From the NCBI GenBank assembly GCA_017546725.1, contig JAFYRX010000067.1, positions 1 through 35,291 of the forward strand: 35,291 nt of DNA, read 5' to 3'. Both the position numbers and the translations under genes were made by a program. This document shows, in pieces, positions 15,461-24,002 of the stretch. The notes under the pieces were generated by a model that saw nothing but the letters and a program-made list of their open reading frames with translations, did not search any database and was not told where the DNA came from. This DNA is from Alistipes sp. (GTDB taxonomy: Bacteria > Bacteroidota > Bacteroidia > Bacteroidales > Rikenellaceae). The number at the start of each line of letters is the position of its first letter. Position 1 is the first letter of the stretch.

Positions 15461-15961
15461 ATGAAACGCATAGGTGTAATATCCGACACGCACGGCACAT
15501 TCGACAAGGCTCTGCGCGACTTTTTGAGCGACGTCGATGAGATATGGCACGCAGGAGACTTTGGCTCGATAGAGTTGGCTGATGAGATTGCCAAATTCAA
15601 GCCTCTGCGAGGTGTATATGGTAACATCGACGGAGGCGTGATGCGACGAGCCTACAACGAGTTCTCGTTCTTCGAATGCGAAGGTAAGCGTGTGCTCATA
15701 ACCCACATAGGCGGCTATCCTCGTCACTACTCGCCAAAAGCCATAAGGATGATTCAATCGGCTAATCCCGACATCTTTGTAGCGGGACATTCGCATATAT
15801 TGAAAGTTATATACGACCCTATCTACCAACTCCTGCACATCAACCCTGGGGCTGCAGGCATCTACGGATTTCACAAGGTACGAACGGCTATTCGATTCGT
15901 AATCGACGGTGACGACATCCGCGATATGGAGATTGGCGAATGGTCAAGGATTCAGGAGTGA
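15461..15961 (+). CDS. YfcE/MJ0936-type metallophosphoesterase
   Basis: A cytoplasmic calcineurin-like phosphodiesterase (166 residues) of the small YfcE/MJ0936 group. Metal-binding motifs in order: D9-T-H11 (ISDTHG), H30-A-G-D33, G54-N55 (GVYGNIDGG), ITHIGG (around residue 77) and GHSH near residue 107. No membrane segment. Family members hydrolyse phosphodiesters such as bis-pNPP or cyclic nucleotides, but the physiological substrate is generally unknown. It begins 6 bases after the hydrolase stop. Confidence 0.9.
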   Translation: MKRIGVISDTHGTFDKALRDFLSDVDEIWHAGDFGSIELADEIAKFKPLRGVYGNIDGGVMRRAYNEFSFFECEGKRVLITHIGGYPRHYSPKAIRMIQSANPDIFVAGHSHILKVIYDPIYQLLHINPGAAGIYGFHKVRTAIRFVIDGDDIRDMEIGEWSRIQE

Positions 15962-16018
15962 TTGTAAAAACTTTTTCTATCGCCACACTCACCGTTTAAC
16001 ATAATATTTATTTTTCAC

Positions 16019-16052
16019 ATCACGTTATATAAGCGAAAATTATAAACGTGAT
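16019..16052 (+). promoter_or_regulatory. Inverted repeat ending at the clpC start codon
   Basis: ATCACGTT (16019-16026) and AACGTGAT (16045-16052) are perfect inverted arms around 18 bases. The pairing extends inward by ATA/TAT with one bulged A. The right arm touches the ATG at 16053. It could be an mRNA hairpin covering the ribosome site or a repressor operator. It is not the CIRCE sequence. Confidence 0.5.
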
Positions 16053-18512
16053 ATGAAAAATAAAATTTCAAAAAGTCTTGATGCGGCATTTGCACGCGTC
16101 ACATTCGACCTCACAAAAGCCGAAATTGACCACTCTTACAAGGATTTCCTTGCTTTGGAGATACTGCGCGAGCAGACATCATCGGCTTATCATATATTAG
16201 CCGAAAGGTTAAAGGATTGGGAGTTAACCCAACTCCTGCAACGAATCGAAACGCTCATCGATGCACAGCCTAATCACGAACAATCTTCACCCGAGAGGTT
16301 TATGCATTCGTTTCGCAACACACTACTCGAGAGTGCTGCGGAAAACGAAACTATTTCATCGGCCCACATACTAAAAGAGATTGTCGCCGACACCACTACC
16401 GCTACGTCGCAGACGCTGGCACTATACGGCATAACGGCTCAAACCATAGAGGCGGCACTGAAGCATAGTGAAGAATCTAACCAAGGAGAGAAATCAGAGA
16501 TACAATTTAATATCTTCGGCACATTCGGTCTTGATGAAGGCCGAGAAAATGGGGCTCCCAATGGCAAAATAATCGAAAAATTCGGCACCGACCTCACTCG
16601 TTTGGCTCGTGAAGGCAAGATTGACCCCGTTATTGGGCGGGATAAGGAGATTGAACGAGTAATACAGATTCTCTCACGCCGTAAAAAGAATAATCCGATA
16701 CTCATTGGCGAGGCGGGTGTGGGCAAGAGTGCCATCGTCGAGGGACTGGCGCTACGCATTGCATCGCAGGGTGTACCCTACCCCATACGCAACAAAAGAA
16801 TCATCTCACTCGATGTTAATTCTCTTATCGCAGGAACAAAATTCCGAGGCGAATTCGAGGAGCGTATGCAGCAACTGCTTGATGAGTTGCGAGGAGCCTC
16901 CGATACGATTATATTTATCGACGAAATCCACACAATCGTAGGTGCTGGAGCAACACAGGGCTCGCTTGATACGGCCAACATTTTAAAACCTGCGCTTGCA
17001 CGTGGCGAGTTGCAGACCATCGGGGCAACAACGTTAGACGAGTTCCGTGAAAATATCGAGAGCGATGCGGCTCTGGAACGACGTTTTCAAAAGGTTATCA
17101 TCGAGCCGACATCTGCGGAACAGACGCTCAACATTTTGCGCAACATAGCACCACACTATGAACAATATCACAACGTAACCTATACAGAAGAGGCGTTACG
17201 CACCTGCGTAAGGCTTACCGAACGATATATCACAGACCGCCACTTCCCCGACAAGGCCATAGATGTATTGGATGAGGCTGGAGCGCGTTCACACATTCAC
17301 CACTCGCAAGAGCCTGAAGAGATAGCACATACCGAGAGAATGCTCACCGATGTACGCAAGGAGCGTCAAGCGGCCGTCGCAGCACTCGTCTACGAGAAGG
17401 CAGCAACGGCACGGCTCAAGGAGATTGCACTAAAATCGAAACTCCGCGAACAGAGGTCGGCTTGGCAACGCAACCTAAAGATGAATCCCACACGCATTAC
17501 AGACAAAGATATTGAGCGTGTGATTACCTCGATTATAGGCATCCCCGCCGAGCGTCTTTCGCGCGGAGAGGCTGAACGTCTGCAAACATTGGCCGCACAC
17601 CTTAAGAGCCGTGTCATCGGGCAACAAGATGCAGTCGAGCGTATAACTCGTTCTTTGCAACGTCACAGAGCAGGACTAAAAGAGGGGAATAAGCCTATCG
17701 GAGTATTTATGTTCGTAGGGCCGACAGGTGTCGGCAAGACTCTATTGGCCAAAGAGTTGTCGAAATGGATGTTTGACCAGAATCGGGGACTCATTCGCAT
17801 CGATATGTCGGAGTATGGCGAAAAACACAACACCTCACGACTGATTGGCTCGCCACCAGGATATATAGGTTACGGCGAGGGAGGACAACTCACCGAGGCT
17901 GTACGCCGCCAACCATACGCAGTGGTATTGTTTGATGAGATTGAGAAGGCACACCCCGAAGTTTTTAATACGATGTTGCAGATTTTCGATGAAGGACACC
18001 TGACTGATGGCGTAGGCCGCAGAGTAGATTTTAGGAATACGATTATAATTCTCACATCTAACGTCGGCTCAAAAAGGGCTGCAGCACGAAGGCCGATGGT
18101 AGGTTTCAGCACCGCGACAAAGGATACGCTCCAGACGTCAAAGCCACATAGCGAATACCAAAAGGCTCTGGAGCAGACCTTTGCACCCGAATTTTTGAAT
18201 CGCATAGATGATGTAATCTTTTTCAGAGAACTATCATCAGAGGATGTTGAGCAGATAATAGATTTAGAGTTGCACCACTTGCTATCTCGCACGCAGCAGT
18301 TAGGTTATATGGTGGAAATCACACCCGATGCTCGCCGCCGTTTGGCCGACCTGGGTTATGAGGCCCGTTACGGAGCGAGAGCCCTACGCCGCACACTGCT
18401 CAACAAGATTGAGGAGCCACTCGCGACACTTATCATCGACGGCAGGTTGCTCGCAGGGGGTAAGGTTATAGTAGAGACGGCTAATGACGAGATAATGCTA
18501 CGCGTTGCATAG
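16053..18512 (+). CDS. clpC: ATP-dependent Clp protease ATP-binding subunit, ClpC-like
   Basis: A Hsp100 unfoldase (819 residues). The Clp N-domain is at about 1-145. The first AAA+ module has Walker A GEAGVGKS (219-226) and Walker B IIFIDEIH (286-293). A short ClpC-type middle domain follows at about 425-475 (much shorter than the ClpB arm). The second module has Walker A GPTGVGKT (556-563) and Walker B VVLFDEIE (624-631). VGF (683-685) is in the position of the ClpP-docking loop, so it is expected to feed substrates to ClpP. No clpP is in the window. An inverted repeat sits directly upstream of the ATG and a hairpin terminator lies downstream. Confidence 0.92.
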   Translation: MKNKISKSLDAAFARVTFDLTKAEIDHSYKDFLALEILREQTSSAYHILAERLKDWELTQLLQRIETLIDAQPNHEQSSPERFMHSFRNTLLESAAENETISSAHILKEIVADTTTATSQTLALYGITAQTIEAALKHSEESNQGEKSEIQFNIFGTFGLDEGRENGAPNGKIIEKFGTDLTRLAREGKIDPVIGRDKEIERVIQILSRRKKNNPILIGEAGVGKSAIVEGLALRIASQGVPYPIRNKRIISLDVNSLIAGTKFRGEFEERMQQLLDELRGASDTIIFIDEIHTIVGAGATQGSLDTANILKPALARGELQTIGATTLDEFRENIESDAALERRFQKVIIEPTSAEQTLNILRNIAPHYEQYHNVTYTEEALRTCVRLTERYITDRHFPDKAIDVLDEAGARSHIHHSQEPEEIAHTERMLTDVRKERQAAVAALVYEKAATARLKEIALKSKLREQRSAWQRNLKMNPTRITDKDIERVITSIIGIPAERLSRGEAERLQTLAAHLKSRVIGQQDAVERITRSLQRHRAGLKEGNKPIGVFMFVGPTGVGKTLLAKELSKWMFDQNRGLIRIDMSEYGEKHNTSRLIGSPPGYIGYGEGGQLTEAVRRQPYAVVLFDEIEKAHPEVFNTMLQIFDEGHLTDGVGRRVDFRNTIIILTSNVGSKRAAARRPMVGFSTATKDTLQTSKPHSEYQKALEQTFAPEFLNRIDDVIFFRELSSEDVEQIIDLELHHLLSRTQQLGYMVEITPDARRRLADLGYEARYGARALRRTLLNKIEEPLATLIIDGRLLAGGKVIVETANDEIMLRVA

Positions 18513-18553
18513 GTCGCAATATAAAGCGTAACCCGCTATAAAATAGTGAAGAG

Positions 18554-18587
18554 AGAGGGTGTCCAACAAGTTTGCTGAACACCCTCT
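18554..18587 (+). terminator. Terminator after clpC
   Basis: AGAGGGTGT pairs with ACACCCTCT, with an imperfect upper stem (CA/TG, CAA/TTG), followed by TTTCC. It lies between convergent clpC and the AraC-family gene; the T-run favours the plus strand. Confidence 0.8.
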
Positions 18588-18603
18588 TTTCCTATAAAAG
18601 TCG

Positions 18604-19491
18604 TTATCCTACCCTGCGATACTCTTTGGGAGAGAGACCCGTTCGGCGCTTAAAGTATTTGCCAAAGAAGGTCTGCGTCGGGAAATTCAGATAGTCGCTT
18701 ATCTGCTGAACGGTCATATCGGTACTCTTGAGCAAAGCCCGAGCCTCCAGCACAACGTAACGCTCTATCCAATCCGCAGCAGAAGAGCCTGTACACTCTT
18801 TGACCACGCGCGACAGATAGCGAGGTGTTATGCATAGCGCATCAGCATAATATTTAAGTTGCCGTTCACTACGGAAGTTATCCTTCAACATCTTTAGAAA
18901 TGCACGAGAGATATTGTCGGCACTTGTACGTACATCGGTATCATCCTTGATAGTTCGCAGTCGGTCCGAAGAGTAAAAGATAGCCATCAAAACGTGCTGC
19001 ACAACTTGTATACGATAGGGATTATCGTCATTCTCCACAATATTGCGAAGCGCGCTGTAGAATAGTGCTATCTGCTGGGCCTCATCGCTGTTAAGTTGCT
19101 CTACTGCATCAAACCTTAGACCTGGGCGCATCGAGATAGAGCCATTGATGTAGACCAACAGATTATCCAAGAATCGTCGTGACAAAATAATGGCGTACGC
19201 ATCGAAATCGTCGCTCATAGACTCTATCGAAACTATTTGTCCAGGCATAATTTTGATAGTGTTGTATGGCTCCGATAGGTTATATTCGACCATATCAATT
19301 ATTATCTTGGCAGAGCCAGATATATGTTGCACGAATAGAAAGAAATCCAATTTGTGAGGCTCTCGCAACGACTCAAAATTTATTCCACTATGTGCCACAT
19401 CCGAGAATGTAAACATTGCCAACTCATCGGGAATGCTCCCAATGCCTTTGACACTCTCCAACTGCGGCAACCAATCATAATACTTTATCAT
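18604..19491 (-). CDS. AraC-family transcriptional regulator
   Basis: A 295-residue regulator. The C-terminal AraC/XylS double helix-turn-helix (about 195-293) is clear: LKYYADALCITPRYLSRVVK, the linker helix region, VQQISDYLNFPTQTFFGKYF, then the RRTGLSPKEYRR signature. The N-terminal part (about 1-180) resembles the cupin-like sensor half of such proteins (MPGQIVSIESMSDDFDAYAI), but I cannot name a ligand. It is divergent from the MATE exporter gene, and an 8-bp inverted repeat overlaps its own promoter. Control of the exporter and autoregulation are therefore likely, by inference. Confidence 0.9.
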   Translation of the reverse strand: MIKYYDWLPQLESVKGIGSIPDELAMFTFSDVAHSGINFESLREPHKLDFFLFVQHISGSAKIIIDMVEYNLSEPYNTIKIMPGQIVSIESMSDDFDAYAIILSRRFLDNLLVYINGSISMRPGLRFDAVEQLNSDEAQQIALFYSALRNIVENDDNPYRIQVVQHVLMAIFYSSDRLRTIKDDTDVRTSADNISRAFLKMLKDNFRSERQLKYYADALCITPRYLSRVVKECTGSSAADWIERYVVLEARALLKSTDMTVQQISDYLNFPTQTFFGKYFKRRTGLSPKEYRRVG

Positions 19492-19538
19492 ATCGTAATA
19501 GTTAAAATTATGTATTCAAAAAACTCATTATTCACCAA

Positions 19539-19568
19539 CAAAGGTATGGATTATAAATCTATTTGCAA
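19539..19568 (-). promoter_or_regulatory. Promoter of the AraC-family gene
   Basis: On the minus strand, TTG (19566-19568), exactly 19 bases, then TACCTTTG (19539-19546). Full consensus match. The leader is about 40 bases. Confidence 0.68.
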
Positions 19569-19587
19569 CTTTTTGTGTACAAATAGA
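19558..19587. promoter_or_regulatory. Candidate operator between the AraC-family and MATE genes
   Basis: TCTATTTG (19558-19565) and CAAATAGA (19580-19587) are perfect 8-bp inverted arms 14 bases apart. The left arm lies between the -33 and -7 elements of the AraC gene promoter. A bound protein would block that promoter. Confidence 0.45.
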
Positions 19588-19717
19588 CCAATCTGCGCAA
19601 CCTTATCATCAGCAATGTATTCCAATATAACAACGAAGTCCACCTTACGACCAGCGGTTAGCCTTTACGCGGGAAATTCTGCTTGCAGATGATTAACGAC
19701 ATAAGACATATTTTTAG

Positions 19718-19725
19718 TATCTTTG
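19718..19725 (+). promoter_or_regulatory. -7 box of the MATE gene
   Basis: TATCTTTG, 31 bases before ATG 19757. No TTG is found 19-21 bases upstream, which would fit an activator-dependent promoter. Confidence 0.5.
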
Positions 19726-19756
19726 CGCCCGTAAATAGCAATTATAGGACTTAAGT

Positions 19757-21154
19757 ATGAACTTTTTGACCAAATACAAACCCTTCTATAAAGAGAATTT
19801 GCGGCTTGCCCTGCCTGTCATTCTATCGCAATTGGGGCAAATCACCGTTCAGTTGGCCGATACGGCTATGGTCGGCAACTATGGCGGCAACGACCCCACA
19901 CCTCTGGCGGCGGTATCGTATGCGTCCAATCTGTTTTTCATTGTCTTTATTGCTGTGATGGGTGTAACATTTGGTCTTACGCCACTTGTAGGAGAGCATT
20001 ACGCCAAAGGCAATAAGGCTCACGCAGCAAAACTATTGAAAAACGGAGCCGTTCTTTTTACCGCCATCAGCGTAGCGACAACATTATTGTTGATTGCTTT
20101 ACGCCCACTATTCGGCAAAATGGGCTCTATTATGATTGCATCAGGTAGCGATGCCTCTATAACCGAGGTTGTTACAATGGCTCTGCCCTATTACGACATA
20201 ATTGTATGGAGTCTGCTACCCGTAATGATATGGGGTACGGTAAAGCAATTCTTGGAGGGCATAGGTAACACCCGCATTGCAATGGTCACAATCATAATTG
20301 CCAACTCACTAAACATTTTCCTTAATTGGGTGCTTATTTTCGGAAAATTCGGCATTGAGCCTATGGGTGCCGTTGGTGCTGGTTTGGCTACGCTCATAGC
20401 ACGCATAGTGCAATGTATTATGCTTGTCAGCTACTTTGCCTATGCACCGAAATTCAAGGAGTACACATCGTTGCTATTCTCTCGCACACGCCTAAGTATC
20501 AATGCCATGCGTGAGATTATGCGAGTCGGCACTCCCATATCGTTCCAGATGTTTATGGAGGCAAGTGCCTTTACCGTAGCAGGCATTCTGGTATTGGCAT
20601 TTGGAGCACACTCGGTAAGTGCCTATCAGATAGGCGTAAATATGATGAACGTGACGTTTATGATTGTCGTAGCCATCGGTTCTGCCACAACCATCATCTG
20701 TTCACACATCTATGGCAGACGAGATTTTGGACGTCTGCGTAATACGATGAACGCATCTTACCAAATGGGGCTTATATGGAATATCACTATTGCTGCGCTC
20801 TACGTCATATTCCGCTACCAAATTCCTGCCCTATTTACATCGAACGAAGAGGTAATCCGTATTACAGCCTCGATGCTTGTATTCATCGCACTTTTTCAGG
20901 TATCAGACTGTTTGCAGGCGTTATCTATCAGCATTTTACGAGGTCTGCAAGATGTAAAGGTCATTATGCCTATCGTGTTTATATCCTATGTCGTACTTAA
21001 TATCCCCGTAGGATATATTCTAGCCTTCAAGTGCGGGCTCGAGGCCAATGGTCTTATCATAGGTTTCATCGTGGGATTATCTTGCTCGGCACTGCTCACC
21101 ATACTCCGCGTTAGACGAGACGTAAAACAAATGGAGTCTTTGGGCGGAAATTAG
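19757..21154 (+). CDS. MATE family efflux transporter
   Basis: A multidrug and toxic compound extrusion exporter (465 residues) with twelve predicted membrane segments in two repeated halves. The first segment region reads LPVILSQLGQITVQLADTAM, with the typical Q-x3-Q and later D-x-x-M-V. MGVTFGLTPLVGEHYAKGNK matches the conserved loop after segment 2, and the second half repeats it (IGSATTIICSHIYGRRDFGR). It uses an ion gradient to export cationic or other small compounds; the substrate is unknown. It is divergently transcribed from the AraC-family gene. Confidence 0.93.
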   Translation: MNFLTKYKPFYKENLRLALPVILSQLGQITVQLADTAMVGNYGGNDPTPLAAVSYASNLFFIVFIAVMGVTFGLTPLVGEHYAKGNKAHAAKLLKNGAVLFTAISVATTLLLIALRPLFGKMGSIMIASGSDASITEVVTMALPYYDIIVWSLLPVMIWGTVKQFLEGIGNTRIAMVTIIIANSLNIFLNWVLIFGKFGIEPMGAVGAGLATLIARIVQCIMLVSYFAYAPKFKEYTSLLFSRTRLSINAMREIMRVGTPISFQMFMEASAFTVAGILVLAFGAHSVSAYQIGVNMMNVTFMIVVAIGSATTIICSHIYGRRDFGRLRNTMNASYQMGLIWNITIAALYVIFRYQIPALFTSNEEVIRITASMLVFIALFQVSDCLQALSISILRGLQDVKVIMPIVFISYVVLNIPVGYILAFKCGLEANGLIIGFIVGLSCSALLTILRVRRDVKQMESLGGN

Positions 21155-21166
21155 AAAAAAAATTTA

Positions 21167-21174
21167 TATCTTTA
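21167..21174 (+). promoter_or_regulatory. Possible -7 box of ricT
   Basis: TATCTTTA, one base from TAnnTTTG, 17 bases before ATG 21192. TTTG at 21139-21142 is 24 bases upstream, longer than ideal. Confidence 0.4.
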
Positions 21175-21191
21175 CAAAAATTTTTTCATCA

Positions 21192-22673
21192 ATGAGCGAG
21201 AATAATAATTGTTCAAAAAAACATATACCCGAACCCGGCCGTGGATTTGTAGTCTGCGATTGCGCCGAGGAGTTAACCGCAACACCTGTCGAGGGTTGCT
21301 ACAAACTGCACGAGACACCGTGGCTTGAGGAGTATCCCGACAACGTACCGACCGACATTTTCGAGGTACGTTTCAAAAATACACGACGTTCTTTCTACCG
21401 CAACGTAAACAATCTGCCGCTTAAGCGTGGCGATATAGTTGCAGTGGAGGCCTCACCTGGTCACGACATCGGTATCATCTCTCTTACGGGCGATATGGTT
21501 GCCAAGCAGATTCGCCGCGTAGGTTTTACCCCATTCAATGGCGAGTACAAGAAGATTTACCGCAAGGCCAAGCCCTACGACATCGAGCGCTGGCAGGAGG
21601 CTATAGCACTCGAGCACGACACAATGATTCAATCTCGACAGATTGCAGCCGAGATGGGGCTCGATATGAAGATTGGCGACGTGGAGTACCAGGGCGACAA
21701 AATCAAGGCCATATTCTACTACATAGCCGAGGGACGTGTCGATTTCCGTGAACTTATCAAGGTCTTTGCCGAGCGTTTCCACATCCGTATCGAGATGAAG
21801 CAGATTGGCGCACGTCAGGAGGCTGGTCGCATTGGCGGTATCGGAGCCTGCGGACGTGAACTCTGCTGTGCGTCGTGGATTTCGAGTTTTTCAAGCGTAA
21901 CTACTAACGCTGCCCGAGTACAGGATATTTCACTCAACCCGCTGAAGTTGGCTGGTCAGTGCTCTAAACTCAAGTGCTGTTTGATGTACGAATACGACGT
22001 CTATGCCGATGCCCGTCAGACTCTGCCCCGCGTTCGTGAGCCGTTGCAGGCAATCGACGGAGAGTACTATTTGGTCAAGACCGACATCTTGGGACACACT
22101 ATGTCGTTCAGCAGTAGCAAGGATGCTATGGTCAATGTCGTAACCATCCCGACAAAGCGTGTGCGTGAGATTTTGGCAATGAACCGTGCGGGCAAGAAGG
22201 TAGAATCGTTAATCGACAAGGATAGCATCGTAGAGGTTGAGGAGCCGACATTCCGCACCGAGGAGGATAGCATCACACGTTTCGACAACCAGAACAAGCG
22301 TCGTCGCAACAACAACCGTAAGGGCAAGGAACAACGACAGCAGAAGGCCAACAACAACTCTTCAGACAACAACGCTTCGGCAGAGGGAGGTCAGAATGAA
22401 GGCAAGGAGCAACGCGACAATCACGAACATCGTCAGCGTCGTGACAACCGCCACCGCCGTGACAACCGCAACGACAACCGTGCCGAGAATCACGACAATC
22501 GTACCGAGAAGAGCAATGCGGCTCCAATGGGCGCAGACAACAACACGCCCAAGGAGCAGCACGAAGGCCAGCGCCATAATCGTCGCAACTTCCGCGACCG
22601 TCACAACAACCGCCACAATCGTCGCAACCACGACGGAGGCAACAATGGCGGCAATGGAGGTGCACAAGAGTAG
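21192..22673 (+). CDS. ricT: PSP1/RicT family protein with Arg/Asn/His-rich tail
   Basis: A 493-residue PSP1 C-terminal domain protein (PF04468), related to Bacillus RicT/YaaT, which with partner proteins forms an iron-sulfur complex that affects RNA processing. The PSP1 core is at about 60-275. Conserved cysteines are C220, C225-C226 (CGRELCCASWISSF) and C257, C262-C263 (GQCSKLKCCLMYEYD). From about residue 365 the sequence becomes a low-complexity, strongly basic tail rich in Arg, Asn, His and Gln, likely disordered and able to bind RNA. First gene of a ricT-gldH-trmB cluster. In Bacteroidota, ricT and gldH are frequently neighbours. Confidence 0.85.
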   Translation: MSENNNCSKKHIPEPGRGFVVCDCAEELTATPVEGCYKLHETPWLEEYPDNVPTDIFEVRFKNTRRSFYRNVNNLPLKRGDIVAVEASPGHDIGIISLTGDMVAKQIRRVGFTPFNGEYKKIYRKAKPYDIERWQEAIALEHDTMIQSRQIAAEMGLDMKIGDVEYQGDKIKAIFYYIAEGRVDFRELIKVFAERFHIRIEMKQIGARQEAGRIGGIGACGRELCCASWISSFSSVTTNAARVQDISLNPLKLAGQCSKLKCCLMYEYDVYADARQTLPRVREPLQAIDGEYYLVKTDILGHTMSFSSSKDAMVNVVTIPTKRVREILAMNRAGKKVESLIDKDSIVEVEEPTFRTEEDSITRFDNQNKRRRNNNRKGKEQRQQKANNNSSDNNASAEGGQNEGKEQRDNHEHRQRRDNRHRRDNRNDNRAENHDNRTEKSNAAPMGADNNTPKEQHEGQRHNRRNFRDRHNNRHNRRNHDGGNNGGNGGAQE

Positions 22674-22697
22674 GTGTAAATATGTAACGCACAGATA

Positions 22698-23159
22698 ATG
22701 TCCAAATTCGGAAAAATAGCGTATAAAAGTATGCGGCTGGTGCTTTGTGGCATAGCCGTATTGCTTTTTGTGCAGTGTAAAAAGGCCGACTTGATGGTAG
22801 CGATGAGCGATGTGAGCATCAACAATTGGGATGAGGCTGCAACTATCGAGCGCGTGAACGAGGATACCGCAACCTATTACGACCTCAACATCATCCTGCA
22901 CATCAACAACCATTTCCGTAATGAAGACATCGAATTGGAGGTCACAATGACATCACCCGATGCCATACGCCATACCGAGCGAGTCTCTTTGACTTGCAAT
23001 GCAGAGTGGGATGGCGTGACGGCACATAGCAACGATATAGAGATACCCTATCGCCGCGATGCAAGACTCACTGCGGAGGGAACATATACTTTTTCACTGC
23101 GCCCACTCCAGCCACTTACGGGTGTAGAGGCCGCAGGAATACATTTTCAAAAGAGATAA
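22698..23159 (+). CDS. gldH: Gliding motility lipoprotein GldH-like
   Basis: A 153-residue predicted lipoprotein of the GldH family (PF14109). The N-terminus is an export signal with Cys27 after LLFVQ, a non-standard lipobox (Gln at -1). A later start at ATG 22731 would give a shorter signal. The body (DLMVAMSDVSINNWDEAATI, YYDLNIILHINNHFRNEDI, FSLRPLQPLTGV) is beta-rich and matches the family pattern. GldH is needed for gliding in Flavobacterium but is also kept in non-gliding Bacteroidales, where its role is unclear. It starts 24 bases after ricT. Confidence 0.8.
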   Translation: MSKFGKIAYKSMRLVLCGIAVLLFVQCKKADLMVAMSDVSINNWDEAATIERVNEDTATYYDLNIILHINNHFRNEDIELEVTMTSPDAIRHTERVSLTCNAEWDGVTAHSNDIEIPYRRDARLTAEGTYTFSLRPLQPLTGVEAAGIHFQKR

Positions 23160-23172
23160 AACATTTACTATA

Positions 23173-23931
23173 GTGGGAAAAGATAAACTCAAACGATTTG
23201 CCGAAAACCTCACCTTCAGTTGTATGGTACAACCCGAATTTGAGGAGATTTTTCACAAGGACCACCCTCTGAAAGGGCGCTGGCACAAGGATTTTTTCAA
23301 GAACGACAACCCCATAATCTTGGAGTTGGGTTGTGGCAAAGGCGAATACACCATCGCGCTTGCCGAGCGTAACCCCAACGCAAACTACATAGGCGTCGAC
23401 ATCAAGGGTGCGCGTATGTGGCGTGGCGCAAAGACCGCTACGGAGAACGGTATGACAAACGTCGGATTTCTGCGTACCCGCATCGAGTTTATCAACTCAT
23501 TCTTTGCCGAAGGCGAGGTGGCCGAGATATGGATTACATTCCCCGACCCTCAACTCAAGACTCGTCGTGCGAAGAAGCGCCTCACGTCGCCCATCTTCCT
23601 CGAGTATTACTCGCAGTTCCTGGCCGCTGACGGCTGGATTAACCTCAAGACCGACTCGCAGCACCTCTACGGCTATACTAACGAGGTCGTACGCCACTTC
23701 TCGTTGCCGTGCGAGGCATCTAACAACGACATCTACGGCACTGGCTATGCCGATGCAGAGTTGTCCGTAAAGACGGCCTACGAGACAAAGTTCCTGCAAC
23801 GCGGTCTGCCCATCACCTATACCCGTTTCTCGCTCGCTGGCGGCAAGGAGTTCCCGATGTTCGAGTGGGAGGAGGACGAAAAGTTGGAGAAGGACAACGA
23901 AGAGGCCCGCATCGGAATCAGCAAGTGCTAA
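23173..23931 (+). CDS. trmB: tRNA (guanine-N7-)-methyltransferase
   Basis: Methylates G46 of tRNA to m7G with S-adenosylmethionine. It has 252 residues. The SAM-binding motif is LELGCGKGEYT (50-60), then NYIGVDIKGARMW (71-83) and the family signature WITFPDPQLKTRRAKKRL (120-137). The start is a GTG at 23173, because the alignment with recalled family members (MGK-KL--FA) begins there and no ATG is available upstream. It begins 13 bases after gldH. The C-terminal tail is acidic. A terminator follows. Confidence 0.93.
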   Translation: MGKDKLKRFAENLTFSCMVQPEFEEIFHKDHPLKGRWHKDFFKNDNPIILELGCGKGEYTIALAERNPNANYIGVDIKGARMWRGAKTATENGMTNVGFLRTRIEFINSFFAEGEVAEIWITFPDPQLKTRRAKKRLTSPIFLEYYSQFLAADGWINLKTDSQHLYGYTNEVVRHFSLPCEASNNDIYGTGYADAELSVKTAYETKFLQRGLPITYTRFSLAGGKEFPMFEWEEDEKLEKDNEEARIGISKC

Positions 23932-23949
23932 AACATCTTATATAAATAG

Positions 23950-23979
23950 AAATCCCGAGCCATTCACGGCTCGGGATTT
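23950..23979. terminator. Terminator between trmB and the GH5-like gene
   Basis: A perfect 12-bp stem, AAATCCCGAGCC with GGCTCGGGATTT, and loop ATTCAC. T-rich sequence lies on both sides, serving the convergent genes. Confidence 0.85.
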
Positions 23980-24002
23980 ATTTTGGAAAATGTATGCTTG
24001 AC

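Noticed and set aside
16019-16052. CIRCE (HrcA) operator before clpC
   Set aside because: The arms ATCACGTT/AACGTGAT do not match TTAGCACTC-N9-GAGTGCTAA.
22273-22673. CRISPR-like repetition
   Set aside because: Repeated CGNxxCAAC-like pattern is irregular, lacks spacers and is in frame with the RicT coding sequence.
22273-22692. Cys-rich minus-strand frame and other frames over the RicT tail
   Set aside because: Artefacts of the biased CGN/AAC/CAC repeat-like coding of the RicT low-complexity tail.
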